Source: Termitomyces sp. T153
Taxonomy: Eukaryota > Basidiomycota > Agaricomycetes > Agaricales > Lyophyllaceae
DNA length: 64,000 bases
Direction: 5' to 3'
Assembly: GCA_018296165.2 (NCBI GenBank)
Contig: JACKQL020000025.1
Coordinates: 1-64,000 of the forward strand
The notes below the pieces were generated by a model. That model was not told where the DNA came from, did not search any database, and worked only from the letters and a program-made list of their open reading frames with translations. The position numbers were made by a program, and so were the translations under genes. Of the stretch, positions 52,535 to 64,000 are shown piece after piece; positions within the stretch are counted from its first letter, which is position 1; the number at the start of each line of letters is the position of its first letter.

Positions 52535-54737
52535 ATGGCTCGTAATAGCCGACGCTCAACACGCAATGATGTACAAAAATCACCCAGAATGTCTCCACTA
52601 CCTAGTAAATCACCTCCTGCAACCACTGAAATCGCTGAACATAGCGACGAAAGCTGCCCAGCATGTCCGGTCGGATCTCCTCATGAAAGCAATCCTTTTA
52701 GCAAGGAACAATGGGTTCGGTGTGATGTTTGCATGACTTGGTACCATTGGAGATGTGCAGGCAGCGGTGGTGATCTAGACACTGTCGATAAATGGTCCGT
52801 TATTTCACATTTATTCTCTGCGAATTAAATCAAACATCTCCGCAGGTACTGCTCAGCCTGCTTAGAGGCTAACTCTGACCTGTCTATCACATTCAAAGCA
52901 CCTGCGCGCAAGTCGTTCAGAAAACGTACACAACGCGACTACGCAAACCTCAACTCTGGCCTCGGGTCGGATCCGCGTCGGTGGTCAAGGCTTCTGGAAA
53001 ACAAAACCTTCAAGGAGGACCCGTTCAAAAGGCTTGCGGGGTCTGAAGTTCGACTTGAATGGCTGGAGGAGGATCAGACTGCTATGACTGAGCCAATCAT
53101 CATCGAGCACCCAGATGATTTGGGTATGACTATGCCTCCGAACGACTTTACGGTGGATGACGTTGTAGAGCTTGTTGGAAAGGACACACCAGTGGAAGTC
53201 ATAGGTAGGCAAGTACATTTTCGTGGTGTTATCTAGTTTAACAGTTCTAGAGATGTCGCGTCACAGTCAGCTTCTCCTGGTTGGACGCTAGGGAAGTGGA
53301 ATGAATATTTCAATCTGGACTCTGAGGTTCGCGAAAAGATTTGCAATGTCATCTCCTTGGAAATTTCAGGCACTCGACTTGCGGACAAGATTCTTCCGCC
53401 GCGACTCGTTCGTGACTTGGACTGGGTAGAGAATTATTGGCCAAGTACGCGAAAGGGCAAGGGCCATGTTTACCCTAAGGTACAGCTGTATTGCTTAATG
53501 GGCGTTGCATATGCGTGGACGGTCAGTGGGAAATCCAATGGCTCTGCGTCAACTCATTGTTGTCAAGGATTGGCATGTCGATTTCGCTGGATCATCTGTG
53601 TACTACCATATACTACGAGGATCCAAGGTTTGATCTTTCTCCATCTACCTCGCTGTGTGGATTCAAGGGTTTTATTCAGATCTTTTATTTTATTCGACCG
53701 ACGCCCGAAAACCTGAAAACGTACGAGAAGTGGTCTGGCACAGAACTGCAAAATCACTCTTGGTTGGGAGATATGGTTGATGATGTGTACAAGGTCGAAC
53801 TGAAGCAGGGAAACACAATGATTATTCCCGCGGGATGGATACATGCGGTTGTAGGCTCGTTTTAATGTTATGATTTCCATCTTTGACACTCATGCACAGT
53901 ATACACCCGTGGACACTCTGGTCTTTGGCGGTAATTTTCTCCACTCCTATGATGTTGGCAAACGTAAGATCTTGTTGGTCTGTTACCGAACTCAGATTTG
54001 ACTCAATACAGAGCTCCGAGTTCGCAATATTGAGATTGCGACGCAAGTACCGAAGAAATTCAGATTCCCTATGTTTACCAAGTACGCATCTCTTCATCGA
54101 TAAGATCCGAACACTCAAACTCTAAATAAGGCTTTGTTGGTATGTGGGAGACAAAGTTCTGCGAGACCTTAAATCGGCATCTGGTGTATCGTTCTCAGAC
54201 CGAGTCCTTGAATCCATGTCTCAACTAGCCGACTTTCTCGTTTCTGAAGTTAGGATATTGGAGAAAGGAAATGAGGCTGCAAAGAGGGAAGTGAGGGAAC
54301 AAATTCCCACTGATAGAGTTAAGGATGCAGCGGCAATGGCGAGAGAATTGCGATGGCGCCTAAGGTTAGCAGGAGGGAGTACAAGTGAAGACGAGAGCTA
54401 CCAAACCTCTTGGAAAATGAAGACGAATGGTAGCAAGCGGAAGCGGCCAACGTCTCTCTCCCCCTTGGACGGCGAAATCTTTAGGAATTTCCTGCCCAAA
54501 CTGTGGGATAAGGTAGTCGAAACATCGGCAGAACCGGAATTGAGATTGGAGAAGAGACGCCGGCCAGAAAGTGAAGACTGGGCAGAAGGTTGGAGTAAAT
54601 TCGACGGAGAGGAGATCGGAGAAGATAATGGAGAGGTGCGGATGCAGCGGCACAATATTGTCAAAGTTCGGCGGACGGAAACAGGGTTGGTGCGGCACCG
54701 CATTGAACGAGTTGTTGAAGAGTGGAAATGGGATTAG
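52535..54737 (+). CDS. PHD-JmjC histone demethylase, JHD1/KDM2 type
   Basis: Predicted nuclear Fe(II)/2-oxoglutarate dioxygenase; JHD1/KDM2 enzymes remove methyl groups from H3K36. An N-terminal PHD finger (CPAC, WVRCDVCMTWYHWRCAG, and after the first intron YCSAC) binds zinc. The JmjC core follows: ISGTRLADKILPPRLVRDLDW, then after an intron DWHVDFAGSSVYYHILRG with the iron-binding HxD, FYFIRPTPENLKTYEKW, and GWIHAV with the third ligand His, ending TPVDTLVFGGNFLHSYDV. The C-terminal region (54,144-54,737) is charged and has no F-box or leucine-rich repeats, as in yeast Jhd1. At least seven GT-AG introns are needed. The next gene starts 113 bp downstream on the same strand. Confidence 0.9.
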
Positions 54738-54850
54738 ACGTTGTAGCTGTATCATAGTTCCAGACTGTGGGAAATATCAGCGTGTCAAATGACGGTGCTC
54801 AGACTAAAACTACGACCAGAGCGAGTACGGCCTAGACAACAAACAAATCC

Positions 54851-57011
54851 ATGTCCATTGCAAATCCTTCTGGTCATAATGTTCGACCTTTACCATCACA
54901 ATTATCATCTCGCGAAATTACTCGCCGTCATGGCGTTTCGATTGATTCGCAGACGACCTGGGAACCGGATGTAGGACTTAGCCTAGACGATAGCTCTGAG
55001 GTACCACCACCACCACCGAGTATGTATCCTCTCTTGGTACATGTTTTTCCAGTCTAATCCCTCTAGTTATTGCATTAGTGCAAACCAACAATGAACTTCC
55101 TCCTCAATATGCAGAGTACCCTAACGGGCTTAATAACATCCAATCTGATTCTCTTGTCACCGGATTTTCGGCACTGCATGTTGGCTTTTCCACTCATGGG
55201 TCTCAGATTACGGAATCTATTCCTCGAGTGGGATCATCCATGTCCATGCGATCACTGCACAATCCACAGCCTCCCTTCCAACGTCAACCCAGAACTGCGC
55301 CCACCTTGCCCCTTCCAAGCCATGGACATCATTATCCTGTCGAGATACCTGTTAACGATGGCGCGTCTGTCCATTCTGGAGGCAGTTTTAACAGTCAGCG
55401 CGAAATTGAACACAACGGCGCCACGTACGACGACATGAATAACGGTTTTAGCTCCCCAGAGAGTATGACTTTTTCTCATCAGAATCGGAGCCTTCAGCAG
55501 CCTAGCTCTGATTACAATCCCCTTTATGCTGCTGCCTCTAATGTTCTTGGAATGGGACCACCTCCTGGAGGTCCATCTGGAATTATGCGCCAGCCAAACA
55601 TGCCTGTGTATCATCATCACCCCTCATTAATGAATAGTCAATCATCCATATCATCCAGCCAATCGACACCTTTCCCCTCATCTTCAGGTCGTCACACCCC
55701 CTATGCATCTTCCGTTACCTCATATCCTGCACAGAACACGACATTCCCAGATTCTGAAAGACGACCATCAATACAGCGTGATGATACCTCCGTCTCAGTC
55801 ACGCCTTCAACCAACAAAAGCAAAGCAGTAGATCTTTCAGCACCACCTTTCACTAAGGAATATATCGATCAGTATCGTCAAAGAATAAAAGCTGATCCTG
55901 ACCCCGAAGCGCACTTTCTATACGCGAAATATCTCATTGATGCCGCGAAACATATCCGAACTACTGCCAAAGACCAGCGTGCAGGAAAAAAATACAGCGA
56001 AATCTTGATTGGCGAATCTCTGAAGGTTATCCGGCGTCTCGCAACCCAAGGGGAGGCCTTCGATGAAGCACAGTTCTTTTTAGCAAATTGTTATGGTACC
56101 GGGGCACTTGGACTTCAGGTTGATCATGAGAGGGCCTACCATCTTTACCTGCAAGCGGCTAAACAGAATCACGCCGCAGCGTCATACCGAGTCGCAGTGT
56201 GCAACGAAATAGGTGCTGGTACAAGGAGAGAGCCTCCGAGAGCCGCAGCTTTCTATCGAAAAGCGGCATCGTTAGGTGACACCCCAGCCATGTACAAACT
56301 TGGAATGATATTGTTGAATGGCTTGCTCGGAGAGCAGAAGAATCCTCGAGAAGCGATCAATTGGCTAAAGCGAGCGGCAGAGCAAGCCGACGCGGAGAAT
56401 CCTCATGCTCTCCATGAGCTTGCGCTTTTACACGAGGTGCCCAACTCAATACTCGTGCCCTACGATCCTGTGTATGCACGGAGCCTCTTCACGCAAGCAG
56501 CACAATTGGGGTACACCCCATCTCAGTTCAAACTCGGACAATGCTACGAATATGGCACTCTTTCATTTCCTGTTGATCCTCGACGATCAATTGCCTGGTA
56601 TACAAAAGCGGCAGAGAAAGGAGACCCAGAAGCTGAGCTTGCGTTAAGCGGATGGTATTTGACGGGGAGTGAGGGTGTTCTCAAACAGAGTGACTCGGAA
56701 GCGTACTTATGGGCTCGACGAGCAGCTAATAAGGGCCTGAGCAAAGCAGAGTATGCTGTTGGATACTATGCAGAGGTTGGAATTGGTATTAAACAAGACA
56801 TTGAGTTCGCAAAACGATGGTACATGCGGGCAGCGGGTATGTCTTGACTGAGTAGAGGTGGAAGACTTGACTAAAATTCTGAAATTCTCTAGCGCAAGGG
56901 AACAAGAGAGCGATGAACCGTCTAACAGAGATGAAGCGGATGGGTAACAAACGGACGAATGTTCAGCGTCCTACGCGACAACAAGCGAAGGACGAATGTG
57001 TGATTTGCTAG
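54851..57011 (+). CDS. Sel1-repeat chitin synthase activator, SKT5/CHS4 type
   Basis: Skt5/Chs4 proteins activate and localise chitin synthase at bud necks or septa. The N-terminal 280 residues are disordered and rich in Ser, Pro and Gln. From AVDLSAPPFTKEYIDQYRQRIKADPDPEAHFLYAKYL onward there are about seven Sel1 repeats (for example DEAQFFLANCYGTGALGL; PAMYKLGMILLNG; PSQFKLGQCYEYG; AEYAVGYYAEVGIG). The last exon, after an intron at about 56,837-56,892, ends in CVIC followed by the stop. This CAAX box predicts prenylation, as in yeast Skt5. The first exon (54,851-55,020) is joined by a GT-AG intron ending at about 55,066. Other Sel1 proteins lack the combination of disordered N-terminus and CAAX end. 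Confidence 0.9.
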
Positions 57012-57061
57012 TATAAGTTGTCTTTACACCAGTACTTGCTTACGTCAGAACAATACCTTTG

Positions 57062-57709
57062 ATGTCGACCACAACCGGTCCAGAAGTACAGAACTCAGTC
57101 TGTACATCGATTTCTAGTTCACTGACCGCTCTTTAGATATCTCTGCTCGAATTCCTCGATCTTTCCCAACTCAATTGTCTGAACGAGGACTCGACTCATA
57201 GTCTAAAATCGATTGTCAATCAAAAAGAAATAAATAAATCGGACAATTATCTTGAAAGTGATGCTGACGAACAACTGCTTCTGAACATCCCCGTACGTCA
57301 CCAGATCTTGTGGCAGAAAAAAAAAACAAATCCTGGAGCAGTTCAACCAATCTGTGAGGGTGCGATCGATAGTTCTGCATGCATCAAATTTGGATCAGGC
57401 GCCGCGTACAATCAAGATCGTAGTGAATCGTCCCAACTTGGGTTTTGCGGATATAGAGGATGCAGAAGAACCAGAGGTGGCGCAAATACTAGACCTGGCA
57501 AAAGATGAAGTGAGGGATGGCAAACCTGTGGGATTGAGGTTTGTCCGTTTCCAGACGGTGAATAGCTTACACGTAAGTCGTGGCCATCTGGGTAATCTCA
57601 AATTCATGTGCTTATTATGTACTTTCAGATTTTTGTGAGTACCAACCATGGGGGAGAAGAGACTACGCGTATAGATGCTCTCGATATCTTGGGGCTGCCT
57701 GTTGAGTGA
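57062..57709 (+). CDS. PITH-domain protein (TXNL1/PITHD1 type)
   Basis: The PITH domain occurs at the C-terminus of thioredoxin-like TXNL1, which binds the proteasome, and alone in PITHD1. The protein reads MSTTTGPEVQNS, then after a 43-bp intron LLEFLDLSQLNCLNEDSTHSL, then YLESDADEQLLLNIPFNQSVRVRSI, IKIVVNRPNLGFADIEDAEE, GLRFVRFQTVNSL and, after a last intron, IFVSTNHGGEETTRIDALDI. Four exons give roughly 170-180 residues. No thioredoxin CxxC domain precedes it, so it is the stand-alone form. Same strand as JHD1 and SKT5-like genes; it starts 50 bp after the previous stop. Confidence 0.92.
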
Positions 57710-57878
57710 GTGGATGGAGGATTGGACCTTATTGTTGCTGACGACAGTGTAATAGAACGACAAAGGATCTCAGTGGACTGGGAAAACAGGAGTGAAATAG
57801 AGTACACTATAAATATATCGGAAGAAATACATCATAAGCATTGTTTGCCATTTGTTTTTGATTTTCTCTCGTTCCGCC

Positions 57879-58812
57879 ATGTCGATACTGATCTATTTCC
57901 TCATTGCCCTCTCCTCCATCTTTCGTCTAGCTGTTCACATCTTCTTGCGTGTGGCAAGTATTGCATTACCGACCTACTTTTCATTACCTCAACCCTATCC
58001 TCCCCAGATTCCCACTCGTCTCGTAAAATCAGTACTGCCTCTTCTGTACTCTGCAGATCTCCTATCTTCAATCCCCTTCGTTCCCCGGCCTCGAGATAAC
58101 GTACAATCTCAGAAGGTCAAACAAGTCAAGGTGCTATGCCCTTTTTCACCAGTGTTTTGTCTGACCTTGTATCAGCCTGCCTCCCAGTCATAATGTATTC
58201 TTATCCTTGCCAACATTCTTACGACGTTTACACTTTGCGACCACTTTTCTCAATACACTTCTTATTGCTGCAGTGGACTATGTCATCACCCCTTATCTCG
58301 ACTCTACGGACAATGTAGTTTTCACTCGTGTTGGGGCCGTTTATCCTGATAGTGTGAGGATCGTTGTCCGGTATCCCCTTGTTAACCCATCTAGCGAACA
58401 CCCTCTCTTTTTATACAGGGGAATGACCACAGCGTTTCCTCTTGGAAAGATGGTCTTAGACACTCCTAACGTTTGTGCCTGACCAAGATTGGGTGGATAC
58501 AGTTAAAATTGAAGGTCTTTGGACTACACCTCCTACAAATGTGAGCTTTCCGACCTGTTTGGATGTATAGTTGCTGAATGACTTTGTCGATGCTCAGATG
58601 GATTGTTTACTTCAAACAGAACTATGCTTAATTGTCCTATATCTCCTCTCAATTTCTTTACTTTTCCCGATCTTCGTCTCTCCACAGGCACTTGTTCCAA
58701 GTTTGTCGTCTAATCTTGCACTACTCTGAATTTCCCTCACAGAGGTCCTTGATACCGTCGATCCATTAAAAGCTTCGACTTACTTGCCGATCACCCTCGA
58801 CTCATGTAATGG
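57879..58812 (+). pseudogene. 5' remnant of a PhoD-like phosphatase gene
   Basis: Begins MSILIYFLIALSSIFRLAV with hydrophobic segments, then after an intron FLSLPTFLRRLHFATTFLNT, LLIAAVDYVITPYLDS and the domain start NVVFTRVGAVYPDSVRIVVRYP. Then come DQDWVDTVKIEGLW and FFTFPDLRLSTG...SIKSFDLLAD near 58,780. Stops interrupt the last part at three positions (near 58,710, 58,752 and 58,808), and a frame change occurs near 58,420-58,480. The metal-binding core that should follow FDLLAD is missing; the sequence runs into repeat DNA. It complements the 3' remnant at 25,766-26,320. Confidence 0.8.
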
Positions 58813-58813
58813 C

Positions 58814-58835
58814 ATGGAGCTCTCAAGAGCTCCAT
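58814..58835. repeat. Perfect 10-bp palindrome at the break of the PhoD remnant
   Basis: ATGGAGCTCT-CA-AGAGCTCCAT can fold into a stable hairpin exactly where PhoD similarity ends. Confidence 0.7.
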
Positions 58836-61800
58836 TATTATCTTAAAGAGAGCAGCACCAATAATCTTGGTGGTGTGTGGCCCCAGAGACTCCAGTAAGC
58901 TCTCAGGATTAGGCAGAGGCATCTGGGGATTAGGATGAGGGTGTTAGGGCTTGCAATACTTGTTCCAAGTGACCTCACTAGGAGGTCACTAGAGGTTACT
59001 AGGGAAAAGTTGTCCAATGGGCTGGGGGCATAGACTACATGTGACAAAGTCACATAATGGTTGCATCATGTGGAAACCAGAAATTCTGAAAGTTGCCACA
59101 ACATAGGAAAAGACAGAAATTTATACTTGGCAAGAATAGGGTCTCATTAGAAGTTCCATGTGTAATGTGGCAACAAAACACATTGTTTGAAGTTAAAACA
59201 AAAACAAGCCTGCTGCTGGATATTGCCTGCCATGAGTTTTGGCCTATGGACTTATGCAAGCTGGGCCCAACATCAAAATTCAGGCACACAGACATGGATT
59301 GGACTGAATCTAATGAATCTAAAGCTACCAACATCAAGGACTATTTCCTCCTTCACACTCTCCTCATACCCCTCTCAACTTACTTCTCAGTTCTGCAGGC
59401 CTTTGCAGCCTCCTCAAGTGATGTGCATACAATATTTATCATTGGACATGGTGCTGCTAGGTACTCTTCACACCTAATAACATGCATGATTTTGTGTGCT
59501 GAGGGTCTTGATCACTAGGTACATCAGCTGTCAATAGCTGGATTAGAAATAGGATGGTTGATGAACTGAACATCAGATCCTCCTTCATTAATCTAGAAAG
59601 CCTACTCACCAGTAGGTATACTAAGTGACAGCATGGACATACATAAACTAGAACAACATGTATTGTAAAGCAAGCTGAGTCTAGACAATCATCATGATAC
59701 AAGTCCAAAAGTAAGTATCAGATCCAAGTTTGAATTCATGCAAGCTAGTAATTTAAAGATGATGTAAGCAGACAGGCTGATTGATAGTGATGAAGGAAAA
59801 GTTGGAATTACTAAGATGGAAGAGGAGATAAAAGAGAGTGCTCTGGCATATTCAAGCAATGCTTTTAATGTATGAGCAGGGCCATTATAACCAAAGATTA
59901 TAGATTTACTGCTCAAATTAAGGAGTTGATGCACTATGCCTTCAATCACAACTCAATCACAACATGGGCATTTGCAAACTTTGTGAAGCTGATCCTCTAC
60001 CATATCCAGACACTAATGACTGATTGACTTAGCCTTGCATACTAGGGATAGATGACCCTATAATCAGATTTGGATGGGACAAGCCTTGGTTTGACAACAA
60101 TAATTATGATTCTCTTTGTTGGCTCATGTGTTGGATGAAACACCATGTTGCAGATGTTGTACCCAATGCAAAGTCTACAATTTTTTGTATCAATGACAAA
60201 GATCATCAAAAACAAGGTCAACAATGGTTTACAAACCTTCAAAGAAAATCAAGAATGCACAAGCACATTGCAAGAATAAGGATGCAAGAACCAAGGCCAC
60301 AGCTGCCCAGAACAATGGCACATTGGATGAGAGTGTTTTAGTGCATAGCATCGAACAGGAGAAGCAACTTCTTCCTGCTGCAACATTGCAAAGTCATGCT
60401 GGCAGAGTACATGCAAACCATGGCATCATATGGAGTTGTGTCTAATCAATCTGGATTATGTTTAGAACCCACCTTTAGATGGGCTCAATATGACAAACTC
60501 CCAGTGGATTTGCCTTACCATGATGCAAAGTATAACTAGCATTTGTAGTATCACTGATGTCAGATAATGAAGACAAGTATGATGAGAAGGGTCAACTGAC
60601 AAACCATTTTATTGGAGCCAAGAAGTATATATCAGTGATTGTCTGAAGAAAAACAGTTTTACCTCCTAACAATGATCAATCTCCTTGCTGCAGTCAATGC
60701 AGTACCTATGGAGATGTCTAAACATTATGTGGTTCATGTATAAGGAGAGCCAAAGGATGAACCACCAAAAAAATCATTGACAGTTGAATACAGAGCATGC
60801 AGATGGATGGTTGATGAGGCATGGCTTGCTCAAGATGAGAATCAAAAGTGGGACCAGTAGTCACAGATTGTTGAAAGCAGGAAGGTGTGAAGTGATGATG
60901 AGGATCCTGAGGTCATTGCATTGAAGTGTAAAAAAATCAAACTCACAAAAAGGCTATGGCAACAGAAAAAAAGGAAGATGTTGGATGTTGGAAAGAGACA
61001 TAAGCAAAGAAAACCAGGAAGGCAAGAAGTGAATCAAAGAGCAAGGCAAAGAGTAAAGTACAGCTGCTCCTGCTCCTGCTCCTACATCAGATGACAATGA
61101 ACTGGAGTATGATTAGAGAGAAGTACTTTACCTTGCATGTCCTCATCAGTCAGCTTTATCCAGTAGTTTCTCTGCTTTGTTTCTACTCTGAAGGTATCTA
61201 ACAGTTAGATACCAAAGATAAGAATGTATACACACTCAATCAAATGAAACATGAGCCCACAGATCATAATTAAAAAGGATGAGATTGAAAGGGAATTGTC
61301 ACCAGTGCACTGTGAATTTGTGAGATTGGTATGATTTAGGTTCTTCAAATTCATTTGCATATGTGGTGTGAACACCTAGGGTTGATGTGCTAAGTAAGTC
61401 AGGCATTAGAACTTCATGTAGAGAATAAAAGAGGAGAAAATAATTACTAATAGATGGTTGTTGATGGTTGTATGGATATTCATCTGCTTGAGTGTGCAAT
61501 GATATGGTGATGTATGCTCCATCACAACAAATCAATATTTCTTCAAGTTTGAACAAAGTGTGAAGCCCTTGAAATCTCATCATAATTGTCAGGGGATGTT
61601 CCATTCTACCTCCATTTTATTCTCTCTCCTTATGGTTTGACTTTATTCCCCTTCTTTTTCCTTATTTATTAATCTCAGTTTCAGCCCTTAGGCTTAACCA
61701 GTTCTCCATTTGTAATTCAGACAAGTGTTGCCCCTTCCACATTCCCTCTTACCAGACTCCTGGATTTTTCCTTTATTCCAAGCCCACTGTTTATTTTTGA

Positions 61801-61850
61801 CCTCCCATCTTCAGGTCACAAGTACTTTTGACCAAGGGCTATTTTAGTTA
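58836..61850. other. Decayed repeat DNA
   Basis: 58,970-59,150 matches 13,830-14,010 (RT-element family). A minus-strand frame at 61,299-61,604 and short plus frames at 60,126-60,445 show no domain I can name. A short GCTCCT repeat lies near 61,060-61,083. No host gene is recognised. Confidence 0.45.
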
Positions 61851-61969
61851 TTTGTATATGTAGTCATATGCTGGAATTCTGGAGATGGAGGCTAAATATG
61901 ATGGATTTCCATTTTTGGAATGGAGTCCAGATTTAGTTGTTGTTGAATGTTTTTTCCAGAAGCTCTAGA

Positions 61970-62141
61970 GTAAGTTTTTCCAAACACTAGCATTGGAAAT
62001 CCTTAGACTTGTTCTCTTTTGATCTCCCTCTGCCAGGTGAGTAGCTAGAACTCTAGAATTTCTTGTAGATGCTGAATAGACTTTGGATCTCCCTCTACTA
62101 CTTGTGTAATTGAGCCACAACCTTCAGAGGTCACTCTTACA
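61970..62141 (+). repeat. Fragment of a gypsy-type LTR, plus orientation
   Basis: The stretch with cattggaaatccttagactt, gatctccctctgcc and tgctgaatagactttggatct is an inverted match to 62,660-62,815. It ends ...CTCTTACA, comparable to the LTR end ...TTCTAACA at 62,628. Its outer boundary is unclear. Confidence 0.55.
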
Positions 62142-62627
62142 ATAAGTAGATTCACAAGCATTTTGCTGTATGGAAGATCCATATCAAGCCAAATATGTGT
62201 ATAATGTAAGAAAATCTAAATAATATAATAATTCTTCTGATTCCATAATTTCATGCTTTGTAATGTGCCTGTTTCATCCATGTTAAAAATATCCCTCAGT
62301 GTATAGCCATATTCATGAATAAGCTCCTGAACCTGCTTTTGATCATGCTCCACCACTCCCACACTTACAGAACTAGCTTTTCCATTCCATCAGACTTGTT
62401 TCCAGTTGCCATGTTCTTTGAAAGATGTTAACCATTCCTTACTCAGATTTAAGCAGTTGTTATCCAGCATGCCAACTAGATCAGCAAACTGCTTCTACTT
62501 GGCTCAAAGAATGTCACATATTATCCTACAAGTAGGGTTGCTCACCAATCCTTTAACCCTACTCTAGAAATCAGACAAGTCTCCTCTCAGAGCAGAGACC
62601 AACACAGAGTCCTCAATATTGTAGAGC
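62142..62627. other. Spacer between two opposed LTRs
   Basis: AT-rich; nothing recognised on either strand. Confidence 0.4.
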
Positions 62628-63013
62628 TGTTAGAAAAGGGCCTCAGTGGATGTGTAAAGACTTTTGGAGGCTGTGGCTCAATCACACAACTGGCAGAAGG
62701 AGATCCAAAGTCTATTCAGCACAGTACAATATCTACAAGTAGGACTACACACCTGGCAGAGAGAGATCCAAAGAGAACAAGTCTGAGGATCTCCAATGCC
62801 AGAGTTTAGAACATCTACTCAAGTCACATGACCTTACCAAACATATGCATATATTGCTATGTGGGTTCTGCACAGAACACACATAGCAACTGATTATGTG
62901 ACCAAACACATGACCAAACATATGCATTGGCATCCTGACACATGACCAAATATGTGCATTAGCAGTTTCCTGACACATGACCAAACATGTGCATTGGCAG
63001 TTTTCTGACATCA
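62628..63013 (-). repeat. 3' LTR of a Ty3/gypsy element (386 bp)
   Basis: On the minus strand it starts TGATGTCAG at 63,013 and ends TTCTAACA at 62,628. The purine-rich CTAGAGGAG immediately precedes it (63,022-63,014, minus). It contains tandem units of about 37 bp with acatgaccaaacatgtgcat (62,905-63,005). Confidence 0.65.
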
Positions 63014-63059
63014 CTCCTCTAGCATGCAGTGTCTTGATGCATTGAGTAGAAGAAGTTAT

Positions 63060-64000
63060 GAATTGCCTGGTCAGCTGTTGAAATAGGATAAATGCCCTGA
63101 ATGGCTTTAGGGGCATTGGGATGTCTATGCTAGAAGTTCTGGATCAAGCTTGATGCATGAACATTATTAGTCTGTAGTTGGTTCTTAAGAAATGTCCTTG
63201 ATGCCATATCCCTTCTATTTCATCTTGAACTGCAACTTCCCTCAAAATATCCTGCTATCCAAGATTTCCTCCACCTTGTACTCCTCCTCATTGTTGACTA
63301 GGACTGGTGGTGGAGGTGGCTTAGGATGATGGCTTGGGACTGGATCCTCTAGAGCTGGAAATAATTTGACCACATTGAAGACTGGGTGCAGTTGACACAG
63401 GCCTGCTAGGAATTTAGATTGGTATGCCAAAGGCCCTACCTTCTTCTCCACTGTGAAGGGGCCAAGCTAACAATGTGACAGTTTTTGGGATGGCCTTGTT
63501 GTCTTGATGTCTGAGCTATTCAAGTACATATGGTCCCCTGGCTTGTAAACTAAAGCAGGTGTCCATCTGCAATCATAGTACCATGCCATGTCCTTCTTGG
63601 CCTTCACCAAGGCAGCTTTTGTGTCCTCCTATGCCTTCTTCATTCAATCCACAAACTAATTGACAGAGTTGTTCTCTGAGGAGCATGTCCGAGGTTTGAA
63701 TTTCATGTGAGGATGCTTGCCAGTGTCCAGGAAGAATAGAATCATCTGCATGGAAGAGTAAATGTGGTTGTTGTATTGGAATTCTGCATTAGGCAGCAGC
63801 TCATCCCAGTCATCCTGCCTCTCATTACAAAACAGATGGAGATACTGCTCCAGTTCCTGATTAATACATTCTGTCTGCCCCTGGCTGCTCCCAAGGCAGA
63901 GCATGTAGTGTGGGTAGGTATGAAGTGAGCCTGTTTGCCATAGAGGTCCACCACTACCATTACCACATTGTACCTATGAGCATTTAGGAGTTCTACAATG
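63060..64000 (-). pseudogene. Ty3/gypsy integrase and chromodomain, runs off the window
   Basis: Minus-strand blocks from 64,000 down: QGQTECINQELEQYLHLFC and DDWDELLPNAEFQYNNHIYSS (integrase core C-terminal half), WYYDCRWTPALVYKPGDHMYL, GPFTVEKKVG...FLAGLCQLHPVFNVVKLFP (integrase C-terminal domain), then YKVEEILDSRIF and KGYGIKDIS*EPTTD (chromodomain). Stops and frameshifts occur throughout, including at the chromodomain Trp codon. The RT lies beyond the window. Chromodomain gypsy elements (chromoviruses) are common in fungi. Confidence 0.85.

Noticed and set aside
61970..62815. DNA transposon with long terminal inverted repeats
   Set aside because: The right arm lies inside a larger LTR directly after a gypsy polypurine tract, so opposed LTRs explain it better. 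No transposase or target duplication is seen.

Overview
The window comes from a TE-rich basidiomycete genome, most likely an Agaricomycete. Host genes carry many short (about 45-60 bp) GT-AG introns, lie very close together, and encode recognisable fungal proteins. Most of the remaining sequence is transposable elements of very different ages. I cannot name the species.

Layout. (1) 1-13,310: a GC-rich nest of one LTR-retroelement family. Copy A (plus strand; 5' LTR cut by the window edge, 3' LTR 12,197-13,310) is old and CpG-depleted. Copy B (minus strand, 5,091-11,314) sits inside it, flanked by the 5-bp target duplication GCTCC. I find no polymerase genes. Copy B carries an apparently intact two-intron gene for a 341-aa coiled-coil protein that runs antisense to the LTR transcript. 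The LTR 5' transcript end is complementary to the primer-binding site, the arrangement used for Tf1/sushi-type self-priming. A solo LTR of the same family lies at 48,861-50,043 (target duplication GTAGC). (2) 13,311-16,026: decayed reverse-transcriptase element and unassigned DNA. (3) 16,027-25,515: compact host block: DHX35-like DEAH helicase (-), YJU2/CWC16 splicing factor (+), a Mis14/Nsl1-like kinetochore protein (+), GAR1 of the H/ACA snoRNP (-) and the peroxisomal AAA ATPase PEX6 (+). Two divergent pairs share very short promoters, and one convergent pair ends 22 bp apart. (4) 25,766-26,320: 3' remnant of a PhoD-like phosphatase gene (-). (5) 26,321-52,030: transposon block. It holds two head-to-tail Helitron-type elements, the larger with a broken Rep-helicase gene, an 866-bp tRNA-derived SINE with a 13-bp target duplication, two Ty1/copia elements, the solo LTR and a third copia fragment. 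(6) 52,535-57,709: host genes in one orientation: a PHD-JmjC demethylase (JHD1/KDM2 type), a Sel1-repeat chitin-synthase activator (SKT5/CHS4 type) ending in a CAAX box, and a PITH-domain protein. (7) 57,879-58,812: 5' remnant of a PhoD-like gene (+). (8) 58,836-64,000: decayed elements ending in a Ty3/gypsy chromodomain retroelement (-).

How it fits together. The two PhoD fragments are non-overlapping, complementary parts of one gene type in opposite orientation about 32 kb apart. Flipping the interval 26.3-58.8 kb would rejoin them in one orientation next to PEX6, so an inversion with one breakpoint inside this gene is the simplest reading. The host genes serve RNA processing (DHX35, YJU2, GAR1), mitosis, peroxisome import, chromatin and cell-wall synthesis; I see no metabolic gene cluster. 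The most unusual item is the LTR family with the antisense, intron-bearing gene: antisense orientation would let its introns survive an RNA intermediate.
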